Shown: piece by piece, positions 53,444-63,100 of the stretch
Layout: each line of letters begins with the position of its first letter
How positions within the stretch are numbered: position 1 is the stretch's first letter
Source of the DNA: Pseudopedobacter beijingensis
Lineage (GTDB): Bacteria; Bacteroidota; Bacteroidia; Sphingobacteriales; Sphingobacteriaceae
Direction of reading: 5' to 3'
NCBI RefSeq assembly: GCF_042678145.1
Contig: NZ_JBHUDG010000005.1
Location: 62,001 to 126,000 of the forward strand
Length of the DNA: 64,000 nt
Made by a program: the position numbers and the translations under genes
Notes under the pieces: generated by a model
Told to the model about the DNA's origin: nothing
Database searches by the model: none
Seen by the model: the letters and a program-made list of their open reading frames with translations, nothing else

Positions 53444-56400
53444 TTAAAATGTAAAATCTATCCCTCCTGATAAGGTAAAACTTTGCGGATATGCAGAGTA
53501 ATCCAGACGTGGTGTTAAAGCGCCATATCGTCCTACAGACACATCAGGATCATATCCTTTATATTTAGTCCAGGTATATAAGTTTTGAGCAGAAAGAGAC
53601 AGTCTGCACCTTTTAACATTAATTTTATTTAAAAATTTAGCAGGTAAATTATATCCTAAAACCACCGTTTTCAACCTCAGATAAGAACCATCATTTATAT
53701 GACGGGTATCCAGCTTATAACCATAAGGAGTTACCAAATTCTTTCCGTCAAATCTCATTCCTCCAATATCAGTATCGGTGTTAGTTGGCGTCCAAATGTC
53801 ATTTAATGACTTTAACCCATTTCTACCCGAAAGATATATGTTTCCCATTTCAGACTGATTGCCATTTAATATATCAAAGTCATAAGCCCATTGTAATAAG
53901 AATTGAAAGTCAAATGATTTATAACGGAAATTATTATTCAGTCCTCCAATATGTTTCGGATGTGGATTTCCTATGATGGTTCTGTCATCCTGATTGATAA
54001 CCCCATCTCCGTTCGTATCTTTGAACTTTACCATACCCGGGCGCATGACTACTTCATAAGAAGGAATACCCGGTTTCAACTGATAGCTTCCATCGCCTGC
54101 AACCGTAAAGTCATCTACCTGATAGATGCCATCAAATATAAGTCCGTACATCATGCCCACCGGCTGTCCTACCTGTGTAATATACTGATATTCGGTTTGC
54201 ATAAACTGTGAAGAGTATGATGGATCCGTTAAAATAAAGTTCTGCCCACTATTTAATTTCAATGTTTTGGTCTTGTTAAAGGTCATATTGAAATTGGTAG
54301 TCCATCTGAAATTTCTGTTTCGGATGTTATGTGAAGTTAACGAAAACTCTACTCCTCTATTAGAAACCGACCCCACATTTTGTCTCACTCTGTCAAAACC
54401 TGTACTCAATGCCATATCTGCATTTAGCAACAGATCTCTTGTATTTTTCCTATAATAGTCTACTGTAATGTTAAATTTTTTCAGCAGTTCCAAATCCAAC
54501 CCAAAGTTAGATTGTTCTGTCGTTTCCCAACGCAGATCAGGTACTGCCATATTACTCTGATAAGCTCCGGGAGAATAACTTTGCGTTTCTCCCAATACAT
54601 AACCGCTTGACGAATTAATGGTAAATAAATTATAGGCATCAAAATCTCCGATACGATTATTTCCTGTTAATCCCCATCCTGCTCTTAATTTCATGTCTGT
54701 AATAGCATTAACTGACTTTAAAAAATCTTCCTGAGATACCCTCCATGCCAGAGCAAAAGAAGGGAAATACCCCCATCTGTTATTCTTGGCAAATTTTGAA
54801 GAACCGTCTGTCCTGAAGTTAATGGTTGCTAAATACCGACTGTCATAATTATAATTTATCCTTCCAAAAAAAGAAAGCAGAGCACTTTGCGAGTAACGGG
54901 ACTGGGCTATAGTTGCTGTAGTTGCAATCCCCAAATTATAAATACCAAACTGGTCTGTAGGTAAATTTGTATTTCTTAGCTGCGAAAACTTAAAATCTCT
55001 GAATTGGGTTTCAAATCCACCAAGCACACCATAATCATGTTTCCCTTTTTTGTCTTTGAACCTTAAAATATTAGAACTTGAAAAAATATCCGTTCTTTCA
55101 TTCTGTATTTGCCCGTTTATTCCCCTGTTGCTTCTGGCTGCTTCCTGAGTTTCCTTGTTATAAAATAATGTAGTCTCATACATGGAGGCTCTGTAATTCC
55201 CAGTCATGCTTAGCTCAAACTTTTTTAGAAATTTATAATTAAGCCCCAAAGTACCAGACAATAAATCATTCTTACGCTTACGCTCAATATTTTGCAAGGT
55301 TTTTACCGGGTCATAAAGATAGGGGTCCTCAGTCATAATCTCGTTCAGCATCTCTTCCTCTTCCGCTGGATTATAGTTCCAAGGCTGTACTGGTCTGAAA
55401 GATACCGCATCTCTTATTACACTTGTCCACTGGCTACCCGCTACTTGCAAACCTGTATTATTGATATTACTATATTCTACCTGTCCATTAAGCTCAAGAT
55501 TATTAATAGGTTTATGGGTAATTTTTAAACGATTATTTATTTTTCTGAAACCTGTAGAAATAAGTGTACCTTCCTGATTCAGATAATTACCACTATAGAA
55601 TAATGAGGTTTTTTGGTTTCCACCCTTTAATGAAATGCTATGATTGTTTGTCTGCGCTGTTCTGAAAATTTCATCCTGCCAATTAGTCCCTTTCACATCC
55701 CGATATAAATCAGAATCTATCCATCTTCTGGTAAACATATCTACATTAAACCCCGGTACATAACCATCATTTGCATAGGCTAATTTTTCCTGATATTGAA
55801 CATATTCGTAAGGGGTCAGCACATCTAACCTGTTTGGTATTGTCTGAAACCATGTAGAAGAATTAATATTAATATCTGTTTTTCCATCTGTTCTTCCTCC
55901 TACCGTAGTAATAACCACTACACCATTAGCCCCTCTTGAACCATAAATAGCAGTTGCAGAGGCATCTTTTAAGATGTCAAAACTTTTAATATCACGTGTA
56001 TTGATACTTGATGGATCGAAATCTTCAAGCGGAACCCCATCTACAACATATAAAGGTGAATTGTCTCCTGTAATGGAATTACCTCCTCTGATAACAATAT
56101 TAAGAGCACTTCCCGGTGTACCATCATTAGACGTAACATCTACTCCGGCTACTCTTCCCGCCAAAGCCTGATCAAAGTTAGCAGTTGCAGTAACTGCCAG
56201 GTCTGCGGGATCTACTACAGATACCGCCCCTGTCAAATCTTCTTTTTTAACAACATCATAACCAATCACTACTACTTCTCCTAACTTAACATCATCCATA
56301 ACAAGGACAACATTAATATTCTGTTGGTCTAATACTAGTTTTTCTATTGCTTTAAAACCTATATAAGAGAAAACCAGAATATCTGTTTGCTTAACATTTG

Positions 56401-56581
56401 TAAGAGTATAGCCTCCTTCATGATTAGTTACAGTTCCTGTTTGAGTTCCTTTTATGCTTATATTTACTCCCGGGAGGGGTTCTCCTTTAGAATCTACTAC
56501 TTTTCCGGAAATGCTCTTCTGTGCAAAGGTTTCTATTGTTGACAGGAAAAGCAAGAATAATATCAATTTGATTAGTTTCAT
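53444..56581 (-). CDS. SusC/RagA-family TonB-dependent outer-membrane transporter
   Basis: A 1045-residue importer with signal peptide (ending TFAQ), carboxypeptidase-regulatory-like domain (about 22-105, ISGKVVDSKGEPLPGVNISIKG), and TonB plug with LYVVDGVPLEDF and ILKDASATAIYGSRGANG. The barrel ends in TLSGGIDFTF. It leads the susCD pair of the heparinase/GH88 locus. It is clearly paralogous to the pectin-locus SusC at 6785 but not recently duplicated. Upstream, 56582-56812 holds a CCGGTA-AA-TACCGG near-palindrome (56600-56613) and an inverted-repeat element, and no gene. Confidence 0.94.
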   Translation of the reverse strand: MKLIKLILFLLFLSTIETFAQKSISGKVVDSKGEPLPGVNISIKGTQTGTVTNHEGGYTLTNVKQTDILVFSYIGFKAIEKLVLDQQNINVVLVMDDVKLGEVVVIGYDVVKKEDLTGAVSVVDPADLAVTATANFDQALAGRVAGVDVTSNDGTPGSALNIVIRGGNSITGDNSPLYVVDGVPLEDFDPSSINTRDIKSFDILKDASATAIYGSRGANGVVVITTVGGRTDGKTDININSSTWFQTIPNRLDVLTPYEYVQYQEKLAYANDGYVPGFNVDMFTRRWIDSDLYRDVKGTNWQDEIFRTAQTNNHSISLKGGNQKTSLFYSGNYLNQEGTLISTGFRKINNRLKITHKPINNLELNGQVEYSNINNTGLQVAGSQWTSVIRDAVSFRPVQPWNYNPAEEEEMLNEIMTEDPYLYDPVKTLQNIERKRKNDLLSGTLGLNYKFLKKFELSMTGNYRASMYETTLFYNKETQEAARSNRGINGQIQNERTDIFSSSNILRFKDKKGKHDYGVLGGFETQFRDFKFSQLRNTNLPTDQFGIYNLGIATTATIAQSRYSQSALLSFFGRINYNYDSRYLATINFRTDGSSKFAKNNRWGYFPSFALAWRVSQEDFLKSVNAITDMKLRAGWGLTGNNRIGDFDAYNLFTINSSSGYVLGETQSYSPGAYQSNMAVPDLRWETTEQSNFGLDLELLKKFNITVDYYRKNTRDLLLNADMALSTGFDRVRQNVGSVSNRGVEFSLTSHNIRNRNFRWTTNFNMTFNKTKTLKLNSGQNFILTDPSYSSQFMQTEYQYITQVGQPVGMMYGLIFDGIYQVDDFTVAGDGSYQLKPGIPSYEVVMRPGMVKFKDTNGDGVINQDDRTIIGNPHPKHIGGLNNNFRYKSFDFQFLLQWAYDFDILNGNQSEMGNIYLSGRNGLKSLNDIWTPTNTDTDIGGMRFDGKNLVTPYGYKLDTRHINDGSYLRLKTVVLGYNLPAKFLNKINVKRCRLSLSAQNLYTWTKYKGYDPDVSVGRYGALTPRLDYSAYPQSFTLSGGIDFTF

Positions 56582-56697
56582 ATTTTCTATTGCTTATTGC
56601 CGGTAAATACCGGATTCGTCTGTTTAATTTTTTATAATATCTGTACGTCTAAAATTGGATGAATCCCCCAATAGTCTACATTGGTCTGCCTCCTCTC

Positions 56698-56780
56698 CGT
56701 TATCTCGACCGCAGGGGAGAGATCTGTTAAATAGCAGCACTAAGTCAACAGATTTTTCCCACTTCACTCGAAACGATGAC
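56698..56780. repeat. Intergenic inverted-repeat element
   Basis: The arm at 56698-56728 (GTTATCTCGACCG…GAGAGATCTG) is the imperfect complement of 56746-56780 (CAACAGATTTT…CACTCGAAACGATGAC). Such CTCGA-containing inverted repeats resemble dispersed short repeats of Bacteroidota genomes. It separates susC from the lipoprotein gene at 56813. Confidence 0.45.
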
Positions 56781-56812
56781 AAGATTTTTTGACTTTTGGG
56801 CACCCTTCTATA

Positions 56813-58426
56813 TTAGTTTTGTTCCACTGCTTTATAATAAAAGTCTGATATAAAATATATCCCTCCTCTTCCCAATATTGGAGCTGCATTCAGTAAAGTC
56901 TGATCAAAATAAGACGCTACTTTAAAAGCTACCGTAAAATTCTTAGATATTTGAGCAGGAGAAATCTCATAGGTACACTGTACCCATTTATTGCTAAATG
57001 TATATCCTGGTCTTTTCTTTCCATCAGGATCTGCCCCTGTCTGATCTCCCGGATAAGGCGTACCGATAAACTCTGCACCCCATGGGGCACCGGTGGAATA
57101 CGCACTACTCCCCACTGTAGTAGTACCGTCTGATCTTCTGCATTTCATATCCGCATTCACTTTTGTCCATGTACCATTTACCCAATTTCCATTGGCGTCT
57201 TGGATATTGCCCCCTGTATAATCTGTGGAGATATAAACTTCCAAATCTGTAGGGGTACGTCCATCATTCATATATCTAAGCCAGGATCCCTGATAGTAGT
57301 AAGTAAAAGAAAGATTATGTCCGTACTGAAAGGCTGTTAAATCCTGTGTCGAAGTAACCATCCACGCACTGAAAGGCTGTGTTGTCTGTGGATTAGGATT
57401 CTCATAAGTCTGGGTCTCAATTACAGTTTGTGCTGTATTTGTAGTCGGTCTCTCCGTAGGTGCATTAAGATACCTTCCTGCACTATTTCTTACTGCTCCA
57501 AAGATACCATAAGCATTACCTGCCTTATTTACCTGTACACCATATCCAGTTCCCCCCGTTGGAGATGCCCCAGATGTATACAAAGTAGGGTAAAAGAAAT
57601 AAATAGTCTCCAGAGGCATTGTTTCCGGCACATCTGTGATTACAGTTGTCAACTTCCCCTCAAATACAGAAATCTCACCGCTGATATTGCTTATAACTTT
57701 TACAGTTGGGTTTAAACTTTCACGCCCCGAAAACGCATAATTCGGAGACAAGGAGATAGCACCAGTTTCCTTGTTTATAGAAAGCTTATCAGTATGATCT
57801 CCTAGTTCAAAGTAAACATCTGGATTTGAATTGGGTATCAATGGATCACTTGTTTTACTATTAGGATCTCCATATACCAGATTTTGATTTTTAGGTGTAT
57901 AGATCAAGTTTGCTGGTAATAACGGTGCAATATGCAGATGAAAAGCATCATCAAAAACAGTCGAATATTTCACCCCTTCATTCTCCGTGTTCACCCTGAT
58001 AGCAAAATAATAATCTCCTACAGGAAAATTATTACCTGCATTCACAGTAATAACCCCATTATTAGCTGAGTTAATAGCTTCTACAGACGTTATAAGTTGC
58101 CCGTTCTCGTCCACCACTCCCTCTACAGGTGTCACATTAATATTAACAGTTTTTATACCGCTTATACTCACATGTTGCAGATAAGAATTGTCCAGAATTG
58201 TTCCATCTTTTTTTCTTATACTCACCAGTTCAAACTCCGGTATAAGTCCCCCCGTTTGTACCGTAGGAGGTTTTGTTTTAATTCCTTCTCCCTCCCTTAT
58301 ATTAGTAGCACTAGCATACCTTAGGTCAGATGGTTTTTTAGTATTGTTTAAATCTTTAAGAGAATCCTTACAGGCCGTTATTGCCAAATAGCAAAAAAGC
58401 AGCAAAAGTAACTTTCTATTTTTCAT
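56813..58426 (-). CDS. Surface lipoprotein of the heparinase PUL, possible glycan-binding protein
   Basis: A 537-residue lipoprotein (lipobox AITACK) whose sequence I do not recognise in detail. It has a beta-sandwich-like N-terminal half (about 60-260) and a C-terminal region rich in Gly/Tyr/Trp/Asn (WLRYMNDGRTPTDLEVYIS, YFISDFYYKAVEQN). Encoded upstream of susCD on the same strand, it takes the place of a surface glycan-binding protein in PULs. The aromatic-rich C-terminal region could bind oligosaccharide. Expression is probably driven from the same control region as the divergent GH88 gene. Confidence 0.65.
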   Translation of the reverse strand: MKNRKLLLLLFCYLAITACKDSLKDLNNTKKPSDLRYASATNIREGEGIKTKPPTVQTGGLIPEFELVSIRKKDGTILDNSYLQHVSISGIKTVNINVTPVEGVVDENGQLITSVEAINSANNGVITVNAGNNFPVGDYYFAIRVNTENEGVKYSTVFDDAFHLHIAPLLPANLIYTPKNQNLVYGDPNSKTSDPLIPNSNPDVYFELGDHTDKLSINKETGAISLSPNYAFSGRESLNPTVKVISNISGEISVFEGKLTTVITDVPETMPLETIYFFYPTLYTSGASPTGGTGYGVQVNKAGNAYGIFGAVRNSAGRYLNAPTERPTTNTAQTVIETQTYENPNPQTTQPFSAWMVTSTQDLTAFQYGHNLSFTYYYQGSWLRYMNDGRTPTDLEVYISTDYTGGNIQDANGNWVNGTWTKVNADMKCRRSDGTTTVGSSAYSTGAPWGAEFIGTPYPGDQTGADPDGKKRPGYTFSNKWVQCTYEISPAQISKNFTVAFKVASYFDQTLLNAAPILGRGGIYFISDFYYKAVEQN

Positions 58427-58515
58427 AATTCAGCGGTTAAGTAAAATAATGTTGGTTTTTAGGTTTATAGCGACTATCAACTCTTACAAAGATGGAGAAA
58501 CATCATCTGTTATGC

Positions 58516-58549
58516 AGGGGAATATTTGTCTTAATTAAGGGGGTATTTT
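58516..58549. promoter_or_regulatory. Putative HTCS operator, 22-bp-spaced direct repeat (copy 2)
   Basis: AGGGGAATATTT at 58516 and AGGGGGTATTTT at 58538 are exactly 22 bp apart, and TTGTCTTAATTAAGGGGG (58526-58543) is identical in inverted orientation to 45281-45298. It lies in the 344-bp divergent gap (58427-58770) between the lipoprotein gene (minus) and the GH88 gene (plus). A further TTACCCCCC motif at 58656-58664 may be another half-site. Apart from this I see no gene there. Confidence 0.6.
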
Positions 58550-58770
58550 GGATACACAATATTTTTATTCATTCACTTGTTTAATACAGAAAAGCACATT
58601 AAGGACGCATATATAGGAATTAAAATAGACATTCCACACCTTGCTTTTAGATAATTACCCCCCATTCCCAAAAACAAAAACGCCATACATTAGCAACAAC
58701 AATCCTAGAGGCTATCATTTTAATCATTACACAATCTATATACAAACGATACAATTAAAATAATTTACAA

Positions 58771-59952
58771 ATGAACATTGTTAAGTCGACCTTACTACTA
58801 CTTTCTGTGCCTATCCTTTTTAGCTGCAAATCCCAGACAGATACTGCCCTAATATTAGAAAAAAGCGAAAAACAACTTACAGATTTACGTATACTTTCTA
58901 TGAAAGAACAGAAAAACCCAAGAAGTACCCACGCAGATGGAAGCGTACGTTGGGTTGAATCACCATACGATTGGACAGAAGGATTTTTTCCCGGAACTTG
59001 TTGGATGCAATACGAAATAACCAAAAAAGAGCAATGGAAAGAAGCTGCCATTGCCATCCAAAACTTATACCTGCAACATAAAGATTTAACAACAGACCAC
59101 GACCTTGGCTTTATCTTCAATAACTCTTTTGGTAAAGCTTACAAAATAACCGGTGAAGACTACTATAAACAAGTTTTAATTGATGCATCCAAATCTTTAA
59201 TTACTCGTTTTAACAAAAATGTAGGCTGCCTTCAAAGCTGGGATGTAGTGGGTAATTGGCAAGCAGAAAGAGGTTGGAAATTCCCGGTTATCATAGACAA
59301 TCTCATGAATCTGGAAATGTTATTTGAAGCAGCTGAATTGACCAATGATAATACCTATAAAGAAATTGCTATTCAGCATGCCAACACAACCATGAAAAAT
59401 CACTTCAGGCCAGACGGAAGCTCTTACCATGTAGTAGACTATAACCCTGAAACCGGTGAAATTGCCCATCGTGTAACTGCTCAGGGTTTTGCAGATGAAA
59501 GTGCATGGGCCCGTGGACAATCCTGGGCTGTCTATGGATATACCATGTGTTACAGATACACAAAAGACAAGAAATATTTAGATTTTGCCGAGAAGATTGC
59601 CAATTTCATTTTAAATCATCCAAACTATCCTAAAGACGGTGTTCCTTACTGGGATTTTAATGCTTCTAAAATTCCTAACGAACCCAGAGATGCTTCATCC
59701 GCAGCTATTCTGGCTTCTGCCTTAATAGAATTAAGTGATTATACCGGGGGCAGATATTTACAAAATGCACAGCACATTTTAAATTCGCTGGCTTCTGACA
59801 CTTATACAGCAAAACAAGGAGAGAATGGCAATTTCATTCTGAAACACAGTGTTGGCAGTATCCCTCACGGAAACGAAATAGACGTTCCGTTAAATTATGC
59901 TGATTACTATTATATAGAAGCATTAACTCGTTTAAAAGCGAAAGAACTGTAA
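58771..59952 (+). CDS. Unsaturated glucuronyl hydrolase (GH88) lipoprotein
   Basis: A 393-residue periplasm- or surface-facing lipoprotein (lipobox ILFSC). It removes the 4,5-unsaturated uronic acid from oligosaccharides left by polysaccharide lyases. The alpha6/alpha6 fold shows the GH88 signatures WTEGFFPGTCWMQYE, TDHDLGFIF with the catalytic Asp, VIIDNLMNLEML with the second Asp, and GFADESAWARGQSWAVYGY. Length is normal. As partner of the heparinase genes it completes lyase-type degradation of a glycosaminoglycan-like polymer. A terminator follows at 60002. Confidence 0.93.
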   Translation: MNIVKSTLLLLSVPILFSCKSQTDTALILEKSEKQLTDLRILSMKEQKNPRSTHADGSVRWVESPYDWTEGFFPGTCWMQYEITKKEQWKEAAIAIQNLYLQHKDLTTDHDLGFIFNNSFGKAYKITGEDYYKQVLIDASKSLITRFNKNVGCLQSWDVVGNWQAERGWKFPVIIDNLMNLEMLFEAAELTNDNTYKEIAIQHANTTMKNHFRPDGSSYHVVDYNPETGEIAHRVTAQGFADESAWARGQSWAVYGYTMCYRYTKDKKYLDFAEKIANFILNHPNYPKDGVPYWDFNASKIPNEPRDASSAAILASALIELSDYTGGRYLQNAQHILNSLASDTYTAKQGENGNFILKHSVGSIPHGNEIDVPLNYADYYYIEALTRLKAKEL

Positions 59953-60001
59953 CAATCCTCAATAGAAAGAAACTATCTGATAATACAGATAATAACACAC
60001 C

Positions 60002-60044
60002 AAAATTCCCATGAACTTATATTGATGTCATGGGAATTTTATTT
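60002..60044 (+). terminator. Terminator after the GH88 gene
   Basis: AAAATTCCCATGA at 60002-60014 and TCATGGGAATTTT at 60028-60040 form a perfect 13-bp stem, with ATTTAT after it. It isolates the regulator gene that starts at 60169. Confidence 0.8.
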
Positions 60045-60168
60045 ATAAAATCAATGAATACCCGTTTCTAAACTAATACATTATAGGAATTATAAAAAGA
60101 GTTTAAATTAACCAGAAACCAAACCAGATAACATATTTTGTTAAATTTGGTCAATAACCGTTCAACTA

Positions 60169-63100
60169 ATGAAAGCCTGTTTCTTTTTTTGTATTCTGCT
60201 TTTCCAGATGCTTTTGCAAGCAACATTTGCTCAACATTTAAACAGCATACCAGAAGATTTTAAGTTTCAACACTTTACATCAGCCAATGGTCTATCACAA
60301 AGATCAGTAATGGCTATTGTACAGGATAAAAAAGGATATCTATGGTTTGGTACACGAGACGGGCTCAATAAATTTGATGGAAACAAATTTATTATTTACA
60401 GACATGATTTAAACGATCCCAACAGTTTAAGCAACAATAATATTCACGCTATATACGAAGATTTCACTGGAAACCTTTGGGTGGGCACACAAAATGGTCT
60501 TAACAGATATAATCCTACTGAAGATAATTTTATTCGATATAAATCAGGAAACAACTCAAATGATCTAACAGGCAACATCATCTCCTATATAACCAACATA
60601 AATAAAGAAGTGATCTGGGTAGCTACAGAAAATGGAATTAGCGAAATCAATACGATAAACCAGAAGATAACCCATATTCAGAAAAACAAATCCCCTGATA
60701 ACTCCTTAAGCGAAAACAAAGTTCGATACATTCTACCTACTAAAAATGGCAATATTTGGATATGCAATACAAGATATATTGATTATTACAATATAAAATC
60801 TAAAACCTTTCAAAGATTCGACTATCCCAAAAAGAACAGTACAAGCATTCATTTTAATGACTTGCCTACACTTTACATTGACCATAACAACACATTATGG
60901 TTAGGTTATGAAGGTGGACTTGCTGTTTACGACCATTCGTTAAAAAGATTTATTGACTTTGAATTCCGTCAGGAAAAAGCCATTACGACTGCTGTTAGAA
61001 GCATTAGCGAAGACCTTCACGGAAATTTATGGATTGGAAGTTACTCAGGTCTTTACATCTTAGGAGCCGATCAAGCAGATTTAAAACATATTATACATGA
61101 CGAAAATAATCCTACCAGTTTAAGCCAAAACTCCATATATAAAATAATCAGAGACTCTAGAGGCGATATGTGGATTGGTACCTGGGCAGACGGATTAAAT
61201 TATTATAACAGAGATAACGATGCTTTTAAACATATCTCTTTTGGTACAACCAATAACAAATTAAACTACCGCGTGATTAGTGGAATAACCGAGGACTCTA
61301 ATGGAAATCTATGGATCGGTACAGAAGGAGGAGGACTTAATTTTCTCAATAGAACCACAAAAAAACTCACCTATTTCAAAAATATACCTGGCGATCCAAA
61401 CAGCTTAAGTGCCAATAATGTGAAAGCCGTTATTATAGATAACAAAAAAAACATCTGGATTGGTATGCATGATGGCGGAGTAAACCTATTACGTCCCAAC
61501 CAACAGCCTTATAAGTTTCATAAAATTGACTTCCCAAAAGAACATAACCTATCTTTAAAAAGCTATAAAGTTTTAACTTTATTTGAAGACACCCAAGGAA
61601 ATATATGGATTGGTACACTAACCGGGGGATTAATTTTTTATAACACCCAAACCCAAACACTATCCAGAATAGATAAAGACATTCGTACAATAATGAGCAT
61701 AGCTCAAACAGAGCACCCTGATATATTACTAATCGGAGGAGACAAAGGGCTCGAAACATTTAATATTAACACCCATAAGAGAAGTAAAATTTCTTTAAAA
61801 AACATCAATCAGGAAACCTCGGATATTTATGTAAACTGTTTATTTATTGACAATTTCAATAATTACTGGGTAGGCACCGAGGGTTTTGGTGTATATATCT
61901 ACGACCCTAAAAGAAAAAAAGCAAAAGTTTATGGAATAAAAGACGGACTACCCAATGACATCATATATGGTATTTTATCAGATAACAATGGAAATATATG
62001 GGTAAGTACCAATAACGGAATCAGCAAGATTAATATAGAGTCTGGTTCCATAAAAAACTATAATCAATCTGATGGCTTACAGGGAAACGAATTTAATTAT
62101 GGTTCTTTTTACAAAACAAAAAGCAAAGATTTATTTTTTGGAGGAACAAATGGACTAACTTATTTCAACCCCAATGACATTCGGAAAAACACATTTATCC
62201 CTACCATTGACATCAATAACATCGATGTTAATAACCTACCGTATTCCCGCATTACAAACTCAACTCCACAAATTATTTTAGAGTATAACGAGAACAATTT
62301 CAGCATAGATTTTACCTCCTTAAGCTATATGCATCCTGAAAAAAACGAGTTCGAGTACATGCTTGAAGGTAATGACAGAAAATGGAATAATGCAGGCGCT
62401 CAACGCAAAGCAGTTTACACCAATATTAAAGCAGGGAATTATATTTTTAGAGTAAAAGGCTCGAACAACGATGGTATATGGAGCCACAAAGAAGCTTCTT
62501 TAAATATTAAGGTCTTACCTGCCCCCTGGAGAAGTTGGTGGGCTTATACCATCTATGCTATAATTCTAGGTGGAGTAATTGTATACATCAGGCGGCTTAT
62601 TCTTTTACGTATTAAAGAAAGAAAAGAGAAAGAAAAGTCAGAACAAATCAATCAACTTAAACTAAGGTTATTTACAGACATATCACATGACTTTCGTACT
62701 CCTTTAACCCTGATTATAGGCCCGCTTGAAAAGATGGTTGACGAGAAAATCGGAAATGAATATATACAGCAACAACACGACGTTATGCTTAGAAACGCTA
62801 AAATGCTGTTACAACTCATCAATCAGGTGCTTGATTTCAGAAAAAGTGAATCAAACGACCTTACACTTCAGGCCACACAGGAAAACATTATTCCTTTTAT
62901 AAAAGATATAAAAAATTCATTTAACAGTCTTGCTGCTATCAAAAACATAGACTATCAACTTATTGTAGACAAAAACGAGATCTTAGTCTGGTTTGACCAT
63001 ATTAAATTAAAAAAAGTACTTTTTAATTTGTTATCCAATGCCTTTAAGTTTAGCAATGACAACAGTGAAGTCATTATAGAATTATCTACCATATCCAGGA